Under the pieces are notes generated by a model that was not told the DNA's origin, made no database searches, and was given only the letters and a program-made list of their open reading frames with translations. A stretch of 64,000 nucleotides of DNA, taken from Auanema rhodensis. Taxonomy: Eukaryota; Nematoda; Chromadorea; Rhabditida; Rhabditidae. A program made the translations under genes and the position numbers. The DNA lies in NCBI GenBank assembly GCA_964057225.1, contig OZ059895.1, positions 18,009,688 to 18,073,687 on the forward strand, read 5' to 3'. The stretch's first letter is position 1; each line of letters opens with the position of its first letter. Of this stretch, positions 41,306-54,000 are shown in pieces.

Positions 41306-44300
41306 ATGAATTCAGCTGCGCTTCAAATCATTCTGGCAGTAGCCATGTTTCTAACTACTGCTATTGCAGGTTTTATCCCAATCAAGGTAAAAACAATAAT
41401 TACATAATCTTTAACAAATCAAAAAACTTTTTTTTTCATTCTTCAGTTATTGCGTGTCCTGGAAAAAAAGGATAATAAGGGTAAAAGTGCTAAATGGCTA
41501 TCAATGTTATCATGCTTTTCTGGTGGTGTATTCATGGGCACCTGTTTTTTAGATATAATACCACATATCAAGTTAGTTAAATTCTTCTTCAATTCGTTTT
41601 TTAAAAATATATTTAATGCTTTTGTTTTTTTAATTCTTATTTTTCAAAATTGATTTGATATAATTAGATTACGTATTTTACAGTGAAAATTATGAACGAT
41701 TTCTTCATGATTCTGGTGCCCATATTGAATTTCCTCTGCCGCAATTCTTTACCTGTTTCGGATTTTTTCTCGTATACTTAATTGAAGAAATATGTATCAA
41801 GGTAAATACCTGTTTTCTATGTCTCTTTCTTTTTTAATCATTATTTTGTTGGTTTACTTTCAAACTTTTTTAAAGGTTTTTGCAATGCCACATGGCGGAC
41901 ATGATCATGAGCATGGTCACTCTCATTCTCATTCTCACAAAGAGCGCAAAGATAGTTTAAATCTCAGAAAGTAAGTTTTACAGGGAATTGGGGCTTACTA
42001 TTTATGTAATTGATCAGAAAAACCATCTATAGCACATATCCTTGCACAATTTTGCATGTGTTTTAATGTCAGTTCAAGAAGTTATGCTTATAATCTGAAC
42101 TAGCTTTCTCCTACTTGATTGCTTCCAATCACTTTTCACATCCCATAGCACCATTCACTATGTCCCATTCCTTCACCTTCAACTCCTATTCGGAGCAGTT
42201 TGCATGATGCATGGCTTTCAGCATTGACACACTTCTTGAAAACAAAAACCGGCAAGAAAAATCCGACAGAGCTACATCACTCTCGTTGCACGAGTAAGTT
42301 TCATATTTTAAGGCAAATTTTTAACGTTTATCTTTAATTTTAATTTTCTTTCTCTTTTTTTGGTTATATGCATGTTGTTTTGGTCATGTTCGCGCCAGAT
42401 AACTAACCGGTTCTATTTCAATTCACATGTTGACAAGTGCTTATTAATATTATGATTATCTACATTATGAACTTAGAAAACGAAAACGATTTTGGTGACA
42501 TAATTCAAGAATTTAATTATTAACTCAACAACCATGATATCATAGTATAAAACAGTATATCTGATAAGTAAATTCTTGATTTATGTATGTATATCTCTTT
42601 GTATTTATACAAACGTATAGTAAACCTGCATGCATATGATTAACAGATCAAGAACAGCTTAGAGGACTGGTGGTAGTTTTTGTTTTCCGCACCATCACAG
42701 TAATTCGAAATAATATATAGTGCAAAGGGAATATTTAGTTTTTAGAGAAACTAACTAAAATAAACAAAATTAACTAGTTGAATGAATCATAAAACCGTAG
42801 CTGGATAATAAACGAAAGTTCAATAAGTTTTTAAGTAATCTCTCCTGTAAACAGGCAGATAGATGATCATAGCTAATGGTGACATAAGTATGATGAGATG
42901 AAAATGCTCTTCGCACGAGTACCAAGCTACTAATAAAGAACTACGCTATCTGCTTTAAGTTGCTATGCTGCTTTCGCTCACGTTGCAATGTGTGCTAAGA
43001 AAGCGATTACCTTTGATATCAAAAACGTGATTCAATAAACAGCGAATCTGAAAAAAAAACTTAGCACATCTCAAAATACTGCTAACGTCACATCAAAAAC
43101 TTGGGTTAATATTTTGACATTTAGTATGGTAATGGAAGAAACAGCTAATTATGCTGTTGCTGAAAAATCTGAAGGCTCACTCTTGAAATCGTTGACATTT
43201 GCTGTTGCGATGTCATTCCATTCTATCTTAGAAGGATTTGCCTTAGGAGTCCAGGTATTAATGAATTAGTGTTAAGTAAATTGGAAGAAGTTCTTGTTTC
43301 TAAGGATACACCTGCACGTATTGTTACTTTATTTATCTCACTTTTCCTGCATAAGGGTATTGAAGCTTTTTCTGTCGGACTTCAAATTTCTAAGGGCAAT
43401 AATGACAAGGTTCATACTCATATAACGCTATGTTCATTTAATATATACGCATGGTTTTAGATCAAAACTGTCATACTGACTATCCTTATTTATGCTTTAA
43501 TGACACCAATTGGTTCTGGATTAGGAACTTTACTACAGGTTATATTTTAAATTAACTATATATGGCAGAAAAGTTTGAATATATAAATAGAAAAGAAAAC
43601 GTTCTCTAAAACCAACCGTTTCCGCCCTCTACCAGATTTAAAATAAATCCGCTAATAAGTTCACGTGACCGTATTTATACACGTGAAATATTCAACTGAA
43701 AGCACAAGGGCATTTATTTTCGTAATAATATCATAAATATTGATTCAATTAATCGGTTTAAGGAAAAAACAAATACATTACGTATTTTAGATGTCAAATA
43801 TTAATCCTATTCACAAAGACGGAGCTGTACTTATTTTGGAGGCTTTGGCATCCGGAACATTCATTTATGTAACATTTTTGGAGGTGAAATGAATGAAAAA
43901 TATCACAATAATCATAAAATTCAAATTTATATTTAGGTGCTCGCACACGAGAAAGATAATGAGTTCAATAGTCTCACTCAGCTTTTAGCTATTTTCATAG
44001 GCTTCACAGTTATTGCTGTTCTACAATTCGCTTTCGGGTAAGAAAAATACAGCAATTTTTACAATTGAAATTTTAAAATAAAGTTATCAATAACTTGTTT
44101 TCAGCAGCGTTTAAAAATAGATTTTGCTCTACCTAACTTAACCTTTACCCTCATACAAATACGATATTACCTCTGTAGGTTACCTTTGTCAGAGCCTATT
44201 ATGTCAATCTTCTGTCCTATGTTCACAAAAATATGTATTTGTCGTGTCTATCATGTTTTCATCAGTTTCATTGTTACACTGAATTCAGAAAAATTCAATA

Positions 44301-44543
44301 GATGTTTGCAATCTGAAAAGTTTAAAATGTTAATACATATCAAAGTTCTTAAACTTTTCTTCAATTAGCATGACTGATATATATATATTTTTTTTTATTC
44401 AATTTCAAATTTTCTGTTTTTTTTTATTTCAAAATGTGAATGTTCCTACTTTTTTTTTCAGAGGTCACGGACACGGAGAATCCCATCATGTCCATGAGAC
44501 TGTGAACCAAGCCATGACTACCATTTTCCCAAAAACATTCTGA
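41306..44543 (+). CDS. ZIP1/2/3-type (SLC39A) metal transporter
   Basis: Membrane importer of Zn or related divalent metals. Eleven exons (41306-41386, 41447-41571, 41684-41801, 41876-41970, 42222-42293, 43125-43254, 43305-43409, 43461-43538, 43791-43883, 43937-44037, 44462-44543) give 359 aa in phase. TM1 begins near residue 5; GGVFMGTCFLDIIPH is the TM2 signature. A His-rich variable loop follows TM3 (HGGHDHEHGHSHSHSH). TM4 has HSILEGFALGVQ and TM5 has HKGIEAFSVGLQ, the paired metal-binding helices of the family. The short C-terminal tail carries another His cluster (GHGHGESHHVHE). The introns at 41971-42221 and 42294-43124 are much longer than the local norm. Member-level assignment within ZIP1/2/3 is not possible by eye. 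Confidence 0.93.
42294..43124 (+). other. 831-bp intron of the ZIP gene
   Basis: Unusually long intron between the His-loop exon and the TM4 exon. No coding exon that keeps the frame is seen inside it. It contains a box C-like ATGATGA at 42890 without a suitable nearby box D. Confidence 0.6.
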
Positions 44544-45012
44544 ACAATATTCCAGTAGCTTTAGGAATATAATTTTCCTTTTTTTCGATTGAATCTAGTC
44601 GGATAATGCTATAAATTGTATCTTAATAATTGTGATATTAAGATATATGACATTCCCACATATAAGCCCTCGAAGCCAGTTTTAAGAGCTTTTCAATTTA
44701 GATTGTAAATTTATTTCTAGAATCCATTACGGTGTACTTGTTTTCTTGAACCGTGTTTTTGAAACTTTTTCTCTCTAACGATCATTATGTGGTAATATTG
44801 TTCCAGTGGCCGGGTACTTTTAATGTTTAGCAGCCGATGTTAAAGAACGTATTAGCTTTACCGTTATTTTCACAACTGTCCATTCCTGACATGAGTGAAC
44901 TTTTATTTCATGTTATTGTTATGACAAGATTGTATATATAAAGAACTTATTATAAACCAGATATATTTTATTTTATACTACATTGAACATACTTAACTAA
45001 ACTGATCTCTAT
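44544..45012. other. Convergent 3' region between ZIP and NDUFB9
   Basis: 469 bp between two convergent stop codons, AT-rich and without coding signal. It should hold both 3' UTRs. Confidence 0.5.
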
Positions 45013-45741
45013 CTAAACCGATGTCTGCTTCGCTTGAGGGATTGTGGTTTGAATAGCAGCAATCTGATCATCCCAGTCCTTCTCAATCTTAGACCAGTGA
45101 GAAAGAAGTTCCTACAAAAAAAAAACAATGCAACTCAATAAAAATGAACTCAAACCTTCTTTCTTTGTTCTCTCTTATTGAAATAGTAAGGGAATTGCTC
45201 ACGCTCAGGTAGAGTCCACTGGTCTGAGTCAAGAATCTAAACAACAAACAAAGTAAAATTAATGAAACCAGTAAAAAAATACATACCACATCCGGAGATT
45301 CACGCTCACGATCGTAACTACTTCCTCCAGAGTCAAGAGCAACTAAAGAACAAAAATTAAGAAAAATATGTCGCGGAGTTACAATAGACGACAAAACTTA
45401 CATCTGAATGGTTTGAAATGTCTATGCTCCCAGAGTTGTTTGCAACCATCAGCAAGAATAAGTTGGCTCTTTCTAGTGTCAATCTCGTCCTTGTTGGCAT
45501 CAAAACGAGCACGGAGAATAACTTTTTGGTAACGTACTTCAAGACTATAACGAAGATTATCACAAACACCAATTAATAGTTCAAACATACTTATTTCCCC
45601 CATACCAATTGTCTACTTCACGAAGAGCACGTTTGTACAAACGACAAACCTAAATAATAGTATAAACAATATTGAAAATTATATTCAAACCTTCTGCCTG
45701 TGGTTCAAGGCTTTGGTGAACATCCATGCCGGCGCCTCCAT
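45013..45741 (-). CDS. NDUFB9: NADH dehydrogenase (complex I) subunit NDUFB9 / B22
   Basis: Accessory LYR-family subunit of mitochondrial complex I. Six exons (45691-45741, 45591-45649, 45402-45544, 45287-45342, 45156-45236, 45013-45111) give 162 aa in phase; human NDUFB9 is 179. Matches include a start with FTKALNHRQKVCRLYKRALR, holding the L-Y-K/R motif, then RARFDANKDEIDTRKSQLIL, QLWEHRHFKPFRF, DSGGSSYDRERESPD, and FPYYFNKREQRKELLSHW, which parallels human YPDYFAKREQWKKL. The start is preceded by GTGGAG, a weak acceptor-like AG. No further membrane segment is seen, as expected for B22. Confidence 0.92.
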
Positions 45742-46275
45742 CTCCACAGGAAAATTACCTACTATAAATAAATTCAATATTACATTTGAAAGCTAATATT
45801 ATTCATAGGTTCAACTATGAATGCCAACGAAGATCAATAAAAGATGGTAATATTTTGAGGAAGGAGAAATTTAGTTTGTTTTTTATTAACTATTAACAAT
45901 TAAGTTAATAGTAGTTCAAACATTTCTATAAATTTAAATAAATTTAACCATATATAATTAAGCAAAATTCGAAAACAAACAAATTAAAATAAGATAAATA
46001 AGTGAATCTTAATTTAATGCGCAAATTTCCAACGTAATTTTACTCCTACAATTTTTCTTTTTTACACTTTGTAAACAGCAGACAGCACTTGTAACAGTCT
46101 TGTCTTCATGATAGGAGCATTGAGAGCATTTGTTATTGTTTCGATATTATAACGATATAGCACGATTGTATTATTTCATCTTTTATTCATAAAAATAAGA
46201 AAATACAAAATGAGTTAAAAAGAAAAATAAGATTAATCATAAATAGATAGATAATGTAGAAATTTCGAAATCAAG
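45742..46275. other. Spacer between NDUFB9 and the small heat-shock gene
   Basis: 534 bp, AT-rich. It should hold the NDUFB9 promoter and the 3' end of the heat-shock gene. No coding signal is seen. Confidence 0.5.
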
Positions 46276-46814
46276 TTAATCCTTTTTCTGGAATTCAATT
46301 GGAATCGTACGTTTGCCATTGAGTTGTTGAATTTTTGGAGCTTCGATAATTAATTCTCCATTGTCGGAAAGCTCCGATTTGAAATCTTCAATTCTAACAT
46401 CTTCGGGAAGAGTCCATCGGCGAACAAAAGAGCTAGAAATGCAAAGGTTAATTTAAATATAATATGTTTAAAATCTTACCGCTTGACATAACTTCCTTCA
46501 TTATCTTGCTCGAAATTTCCTTCAACAGTCATGATACTTCCATCAAGACTGATCTTTAAATCTTCAGGCCTGTATTTGGAAACGTCCAAAGTGATAGCGA
46601 ACTTTTGAGCGTTGTTAACAACCTGAATGAATAACAAATTAAACCATATATGTTAATTAATACTTACTTCCTTGGCAGATTCCGTCTGAGATGTAGGCTG
46701 GACTACGTTTCCCATATGCTGAACACAAAGAGGCTCAAGTCGCTCCATCTCCTTCATTATCTCCGTGGCAGTACGGAAAAATGGGCTAGCACGTAGAGGC
46801 AAGAAAACAGACAT
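46276..46814 (-). CDS. Small heat-shock protein (alpha-crystallin/Hsp20)
   Basis: ATP-independent holdase that binds unfolding proteins. Exons 46668-46814, 46480-46622 and 46276-46432 give 148 aa, typical for nematode Hsp16-like proteins. The short N-terminal arm (PLRASPFFRTATEIMKEMER) precedes the alpha-crystallin domain from about residue 50: KFAITLDVSKYRPEDLKISL, ITVEGNFEQDNEGSYVKRSF-like strand region, then RRWTLPEDVRIEDFKSELSD and NGELIIEAP. A short tail contains IPIEF, an I-x-I/V-like motif used for oligomer contacts. Heat-shock elements and a TATA box lie just upstream, so heat induction is likely. Confidence 0.95.
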
Positions 46815-46904
46815 TTCGATTAAAGTAGAAGAAGTAGCGAAGGTTTTAATAGCAGTTGAAGCGAATTCAAATCTTCAGTTGATGGCATACATGAAAATCG
46901 CAGG

Positions 46905-46913
46905 CTTATATAG
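46905..46913 (-). promoter_or_regulatory. TATA box of the small heat-shock gene
   Basis: CTATATAAG on the minus strand, about 90 bp upstream of the start codon and directly downstream of the heat-shock elements in the direction of transcription. Confidence 0.7.
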
Positions 46914-46927
46914 CGCTTTGGTCGTCT

Positions 46928-46940
46928 TTCGAGAAGCTTG
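46928..46940 (-). promoter_or_regulatory. Heat-shock element (proximal)
   Basis: TTCnnGAAnnTTG on +: two perfect units and one imperfect unit in alternating orientation, 15 bp from the TATA box. Fits an HSF trimer site. Confidence 0.65.
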
Positions 46941-46967
46941 CATAATGTTCTTGGTACTTCGAGATCT

Positions 46968-46980
46968 TTCTCGAACATTC
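46968..46980 (-). promoter_or_regulatory. Heat-shock element (perfect three-unit)
   Basis: TTCTCGAACATTC on +, an exact TTCnnGAAnnTTC array, the canonical HSF binding site, about 40 bp from the proximal element. Confidence 0.8.
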
Positions 46981-47065
46981 TGTTGTCACGTTGATGTGTT
47001 GCGAAATCAACATGACAACAATATAATTCAAACTAAAAATAGTTCAACCCTTTATGACGTAACTA

Positions 47066-47100
47066 GAAGCTTCTAGACGTAACCAGCGAAGATTCTAGAA
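47066..47100 (-). promoter_or_regulatory. Distal heat-shock half-site pair
   Basis: GAAGCTTC at 47066-47073 and TTCTAGAA at 47093-47100 each contain two inverted GAA units. They may extend HSF binding upstream of the small heat-shock gene. Confidence 0.5.
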
Positions 47101-47358
47101 AATGATTTATATATTTTATTTCATAAAAATATATTTAGAAAGTATGGAATGGTTTGAAGTTTTTAAAATTAAAATTAAATTATATTTTACAAGCCAAAAA
47201 AGCAATTGCTAACAAAATAAGAGGAACAATATCTGTAAAAAATGTTAATATATGATGAAGTTTATAAATTATAATTAAATTAAATAAATAAGATATTTAA
47301 AAATATATTATAACAAACTATTGAATTTATATACTACTACATATTCATGCGGATTGTA

Positions 47359-47431
47359 GCCTCGTTAGCTCAGCTGGTAGAGCGTTAGACTTTTAATCTA
47401 ACGGTCAGGGGTTCGAGCCCCCTACGGGGCT
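47359..47431 (+). tRNA. tRNA-Lys (anticodon UUU)
   Basis: A 73-nt cloverleaf. The acceptor stem pairs GCCTCGT with ACGGGGC (one T-G pair). The D arm is AGCTCAGCTGGTAGAGC. The anticodon arm is GTTAGA-CTTTTAA-TCTAAC, giving anticodon TTT. The T arm is CAGGGGTTCGAGCCCCCT. Internal A and B boxes are present, there is no intron, and CCA is not encoded, as usual in eukaryotes. Confidence 0.97.
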
Positions 47432-47435
47432 AATA

Positions 47436-47441
47436 TTTTTT
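47436..47441 (+). terminator. RNA polymerase III terminator of tRNA-Lys
   Basis: Run of six T residues starting five bases after the tRNA, the usual Pol III stop signal. Confidence 0.8.
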
Positions 47442-48051
47442 AAATATTTTAAATACATTTTTCTCGGGTTTTATCTATTTCAAAATTGCTGACTAGTGCT
47501 TCTGGTTTTAAAGTTATGAAATTGCAATTGAAATCTAATTGAAAATCAATTTTTTAATTTAAATATAACAAAGAATTATATGAAAGTAGTTCAAAAAATT
47601 GTAAAACTATTAATACAATATGTATAAATGGAATCTCTGATTATTTAAGATATCTCTATCTTCAATATCTCTCCTGTTTCCACAATATCTTTATGTTGTC
47701 AGTTGTTTTGATGTGTGTAACATTCGAAGCTCTCACGTTCTCAGTCTAGCAATCTAGGTAGCTGCTACTAAGGTGTCTGTCCGTACATCGTTTTATTGTA
47801 CTATGCAAATGACTTAAACTTCTGAATAATTGCCATGAGAATTTATTTTTGAAGGTTTTGATTTGTAAAAATTTGAAATGCCTTACAGCTTACAGCATTA
47901 TATCTTTCAACATGTTGCTGTTTCGCGCAATTCTCTTCACCATATCGTTGTAAATCGTTTTTAATATGTTTTAAACAAGAATATTTTATTATTTATTAAG
48001 TTTTTAATTGTAATTTCTATTTCATAAGTGAATGCTAATATCAAATACATC
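47442..48051. other. Upstream region of the large disordered-protein gene
   Basis: 610 bp of AT-rich sequence between tRNA-Lys and the start at 48052. No coding signal or recognisable promoter element is seen. Confidence 0.4.
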
Positions 48052-51000
48052 ATGAGCAATTATACTTCTTTACGCACTCGTAGTGGTAGTGTTGGCCGAG
48101 GTGAACGTGATAGCGGATCATCTAATTATCGAAGTAGTTATGGACCACGAGATTTACCAGTGAGCTTCACGATTTTGTTCTATTTACGAAAAATAGCTAT
48201 ACTACTACTTTTTATCTCCCAATATGTTTTATGAGGGTTTTAGAAGAACATATGGACTCAACTTTGAGTTGCAAAAGATGTTTTTTCTTTGCCTTGAAGC
48301 AGAACGAATATGATTGCATGGATTTAGAAAGATATATTATGAACTATGTTTTGTAATAAGAAATTTATATATTTTACTTTGATATAGTAGACAAACGTTT
48401 GTGAACAAAGGTTATTTCAGAAGCCTGTGTCTAGAATGTCTAGAGCATCAAGTTATGATCCGTTTGCTACTCGCTCTAGCTTAACTAGCTCAATGACTAC
48501 CTATAATCGTCCATCTTATAGTTCAAATTATTCACCTATGTCACATTCATATCATCCTGACTATACTTCAAAAAGTTTAAGCAAACGGTTTGTTCTTCAT
48601 GAGAATCGATTTATGTTTATATTACTTTTTGTTTATTTCAGATTTGGTAGTTCAGAGCAGCTTAATTCAACGTCATATAAGAGCATGTATTCCAATCCAG
48701 GCTTCTCATCATCTTCAAAATATCGTTCTTCTGATATGCCTTCATCAATGAATAGAGAAAGATCGACATATCGTGCTTCATCAACATTCTCTCCTAGAAC
48801 ACCTCGTAAGTTGTTTCATCTTCAACCACTATAGATCATTGCAATTGAAGTTGGCTCCGATAAAAAGAGTACCAGAGATTTTACACCATCTTCTCGTGAC
48901 TTTTCGTCTATTAGTCTTTCTAAATATAGGCCTGATGCATCAACATCTTCTTATGGCTTTTCATCGTCATCATCGTAAGAATTTTAAATTTAAGATTTTA
49001 AAAAGTTTTCCATTTCAAGTTATGCAAGACCTTCTAACTATTATTCATCTACATCATCTTCATATTCACCTACTGTTCGATATGATTATCGCTCTAAAAC
49101 TCCAGGAGTTACAAAGTAGTTGAAAAATTTATTGTAAAATAAAGAAAAAACTTTTTTTAAGAGCCTCAGGATCAGAAAATAGATTAAGCCGATATGATCG
49201 CGATTTTCGCTCTCTATGCCCGATAGAAAAGACATCCATTAGGGAAAATGTGAGTAAATTATAATTTTTGAAGGTCATACTGAATGCTTTACCACATTCT
49301 TTGAGATTAATATATTTTCTATCGATTTTCTTTCTTAAATTGTGCCCCAGCGTAGAGATGTCCAGCATAGATCAGCTGTGATCTCCGGTTCTTCGGCGGG
49401 GGAGGGCTAATAGTGTAATAAAGGGAACACAAAAATAATGTTTGAACTAAAATTATTACTGTTCTAAAACCATCTAAAACTAAAAATTTCGATTTTTTTC
49501 AATACTCTGCAATGAAAACTAATAACAATGACTTTGAATTTTCAGGACAAAGCAGTAGATGAAGTAGAGAGCACGTTTCAAAAACTATATAATCGTTATG
49601 TGAAAGATACTGATACTGATGTTAAAAAACGTAGTTAATTAGTCTGTTTTTATTGAAAAATAGAAATAAACTATTTCAGCAGCATCTAGAAAGTTCATAT
49701 CTCTTAGTGAAGAAGAAGCAACATCTGAAGATGAAATGTCAGTATCTTCATTATCAAATTCAGATAATGAAATTAAGTCAACCAGTGATTTACCAACAAC
49801 CATTGTATGTATATTTCTATATATATATATATAGAAAAACATATGCCTATGTTAACAACTAATCCTCGGTTTCAGCCAGTCCTAACTCCTAGAGCATCAC
49901 CCAGTGATCTGACACCGATTGCATCTCCCATCATGTCTAAGAAAAATGTCTCTGAAGATGTTAAAACACTTCCCAGTGAGTCAAATTTCTTATTTGTTTT
50001 TGAATGATATTTGATCTGAATTTTGAATTATTAGAATCCCACTTCCGTTGTTAAAAACAATTTTTACATTTTCACTTGTTGAGCACCAATTTCCCTCTGT
50101 CCGACACCTTTTCCCATTTGTGTTTTTCTTTGCAGAAACAGAAGATATTCCGAAATATGAGGAGAAAATAATGAAAAAGGAAATTTATAAAAATGAAACC
50201 AAGAAAGAAAACATCGTAGAAGCGTCCAAATCTTCAAAAGAAAAGTTTGAAGAAAGTCATGGTGATGTAGCGATGAAACCCGGTTAGCATGCACTTTCAT
50301 ACCTTAGCTAATCCAAGATTCCAATTTTCTAACAATTTTATGTTCTGACTTTTAACAACAGTAAAAAATCACTTTTTTCAAAAAATAACTTAATTTTTAT
50401 TACCCATGTTTAGCTGTTATCCCTACACGTAATCTGAAGCCAGCAGCTAGTGCTATGGATAAGTTACTAAGAAAAGATTCACTGACAGTAAAATTAACTG
50501 ATGCTATAGATAAAAAAAAAGTATTGTTTTTATTTTTACTTAATTTTACTTAAAAATATTATCTTCAGGTACCTTCCGAATCTCCTTCTCTTCCTGAATC
50601 GAAAAAAGTATTTTTTTTGTTCTGTTCCAATTCAATCGCAACTTGCCTTTCAGGTTGATCCAATTTCCAAGCTTAAATCTGCAGCAGAAATATCGAAATC
50701 AACTGATAGCCTTATAAAGTCGACAACTCTGAAATCTGTGCCGTCAGCAAAGACCAATTCAAACTTGAAAGTTTCTACTTCAAAAATTTCCAAATCACTC
50801 AGCCCCGCTCCTAATACTTTTTCTTCGAGTTTGGGGAAAGCTAGCCCTGCAACGAAAGCAACTTTAAGCTCTAGTGAAAGCTCTGTAACTTCATCAGCAA
50901 AAGGATCACCATCACCAGTCACTAATCCATCATCAACCACATCGTCAGTCAAACCTTCGACTTCACCTTCCCCATCTCCGAATGTGACATCAGCCTTAGC

Positions 51001-54000
51001 TTCATCGTCTCCTTCACCGTCATCTACTAGAGTCTCTGGGAAAGATACCGAACCTATAGCAAAAAAACTTCAAGGTTCGACAAGCAAATCAAAACCTCCC
51101 GTGTCTGCAGTAACAAAGCTTCCACCGAATGCATCCAAATCCGCTAGTCCAGCCCCAGTGAAACAGAAGCCTGCTCTTACCATAAACGTTAAAGCAGCTG
51201 AAGAACCAACAACAGAAGTTACAATCATGGTTCCAAAGGTATTTAATGACCATATACCATTAATGGTATTTATGCTTTCAGGCCATGAGAAGCAGATCTT
51301 CGAGCCCACAGTGTCAACGAGAATCTTCGCCTCAATATCTAACCGCTGATGGCCAAACGTCTAATCAAAGTATTTTTTTGTTTCTTCTACTATCAAAAAT
51401 TGAAAAAAATATCAACATGAACCATGAAACCAACTGCAGATGTTCGTTTGAACTGCAATGTGGCAGCTTTCTCTTTATCTTTTAGTTTACAATCCCCAAT
51501 CCTCTGCCACTAAACTCTAATGTGCTTTATCCAATACGCCCAGCTATATTCCAAAAGATATGCCGATAGTTTCAGATGTCTTTTCTTTTTCCAATCATTA
51601 GAAAAACTACTTTTTTCAGTTTTCAATTAAAAAAACTAAAAAAAACTAATTTCATCTGAGTTGTTTAGAAATGCGTCGAAGTGCTAGTCCTACACAGAGC
51701 AGCATGTCCGCACTAACAGTGGAACGAACGGATAGAGCTTTTAGTGAAGATACATTGGATAAAAAATGTTGGTGTTTACTTCAATTTATTTTTTATTTTT
51801 GTTTTTTTTTTGTTTTCACTTTATTTATTTTATTTTTCATTAAAGCTGGTAAAAAACGACGCGATCCGACTAGAACATTGGACAACCTAAGAGAAGTTTG
51901 TCTTTCACACCTTAATATTATAAAATACATTTTTTTCCAGAAATTAGAAGACGAACAAAAGAAAATGGAAAACGGTTCGGAATCACCTAGTGAAGACACT
52001 GATTCTACAGAAGAGGTAACCATCCCCCTCCTTCATCCAAACATATTTTTATTGCAATGAATATTCAGATGAAATCAACTGTCCGTCCTCCTCTTCTTCT
52101 TGTTACTCAACCATCTATGCCTTCAACTCCAATGACAACAACGGGAACAATTTTATGGAATTCTGATCCAAATGCTGCACACGCATTCTCAGATGCTGAC
52201 TGGTCCGATGGAGAAGATGAAGCAGAATGTACCAAAAATGTATAAATGAACTTTAATATTATTCTATATTCAGATGCATCAGATCCTGAATATACAATTT
52301 CTCAAACATTTAAAATTCCTGATCGTCTACCTCTAGGTAGTTCGCAAAACCTGTCAATGAGCTATGTTCATATTTTCAGGTGATTTGTATCCCTTACGTT
52401 CAGCGTCTTCCTCCAGATGTTCTCCATTCGGTTCTGATTACGACAGCGATACTAGCACTCCATTTCTGGCTGAAAGCAGGTATTTTGGTTTGTTTTGAAT
52501 TGTTTTCTGATCATAAGCACAGAGCTGGAGATTCTCGTGGACGTGTCGATCAAATTTTCGCTGTACCTCCTCCAACTTTTACATGTTCCGTATCATATGA
52601 TGGGCAGGTTTATAATATTATAAAACTGTTCTTTTATAACATTTTTGATAATTTGCAGGAAGGTTGGGACTCAGATGAAGGTAGCATTCACAGTTGTCGC
52701 GATTTTGATGATATGTACACAGGTTTTATCTCAATTTTTAATGACTTGAACATTTTTTTATCTCAGGACGTGTTACATCATCTGGATTAGCCTATTTAAC
52801 CCCAAGTGAAGATGTAAGCTAACTTTCATACAATATTTTAAACGGAAACTATGTATACTGTATTGCATTTAGGGATCATTTTATGATGAAGATTCAATTG
52901 CTGTCGGATGTACATTAAAGCTTGTTGATCGAGCTGCAATGATGGAAGAAGATGATTATACCGATGATTCTGAATATTATGACGATGAAGAGGTATTTTA
53001 AATATATTTTCTGAATGATTGTGATGGATTGACTAAATTACAGTATACGGATGAAGAATATTGGGACGAGGATGAGGAATATGAAGAGGAAGAGGAGTAT
53101 GAATATGAGGACGAAGAAGTTGAAGAAGAAGAAGAAGAAGAAGCAGAGTTGGAAGCCATTTCAGTTGAAGATGAAGCTGAGATGCTCAGTTTCCGCGAGG
53201 TAAGTGATTCTTTTTTATATAATACAGTTGAATTCGGATATTAAGAGTCCTGCTTTGGTTGCTAATTCTGCTGATGTTCAAGAGGAAGAAATGGAATTTG
53301 AAGAAGCTGATGAAGATTTCGAGGTATTTGCAGTGATGTCATAGAAAACTAATTTGATTCTCAGATGGAAACTTCATACGCTATGGCTTTATCTAAAGAA
53401 GTAACTCCAGATATATCTGGTGCCGATAAATATCGCGAAGTTACTTACACTAAAGATGTGACTTTCGTTACTGAAGAAGAAGAAACCGGCCACTTGAATG
53501 TAGCACAAGATGAATCTACCAAAGCTAAAGCAAAACGAATAACAAAAGATGGACGAACTGAAAAGGTTTCTTAAAGCTACAAGTTTGTTTTTTGGTCATA
53601 AACCAAATTTTTAAAGGCTGATAAGAATATTATTCCATTGCGAGTAAATCCTGCCGAAGAAATAGTTACTGAAGCATCTGTATTTGAATTACCTTCGGAT
53701 ACTTTAATGGAACTGGATCTTCATGAGCATGAAGATTCTCGGGTAAAAATTATAATCAATTTCAACAGTCAAACTTTGTCTTCAGGGTACAATGGAATTC
53801 AATGTTATTCCAACATATGTTAAAACACAAACTGAACGTGTTAAAGAGGTATTAAATTATATTGGCGAATTTGATTTCAAAATCGTTATTGGTTAAGGAA
53901 TCTGCTAGTAGATTTTCGGATCGTAAGCCGTCAACTGATTTTGCAAGAAAAGCTGTCATTCAACCTAATAAATTGGAAACGGTTAAAGTTCAGAAGGTTG

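Noticed and set aside
42890-43050. Box C-like ATGATGA in the long ZIP intron as part of a C/D snoRNA
   Set aside because: The nearest CTGA is about 150 bases away, with no terminal stem; outside the normal C/D size.
44186-44368. ORF of 60 aa between the last two ZIP exons
   Set aside because: It lies in the intron 44038-44461; including it would break the ZIP frame, and it has no family match.
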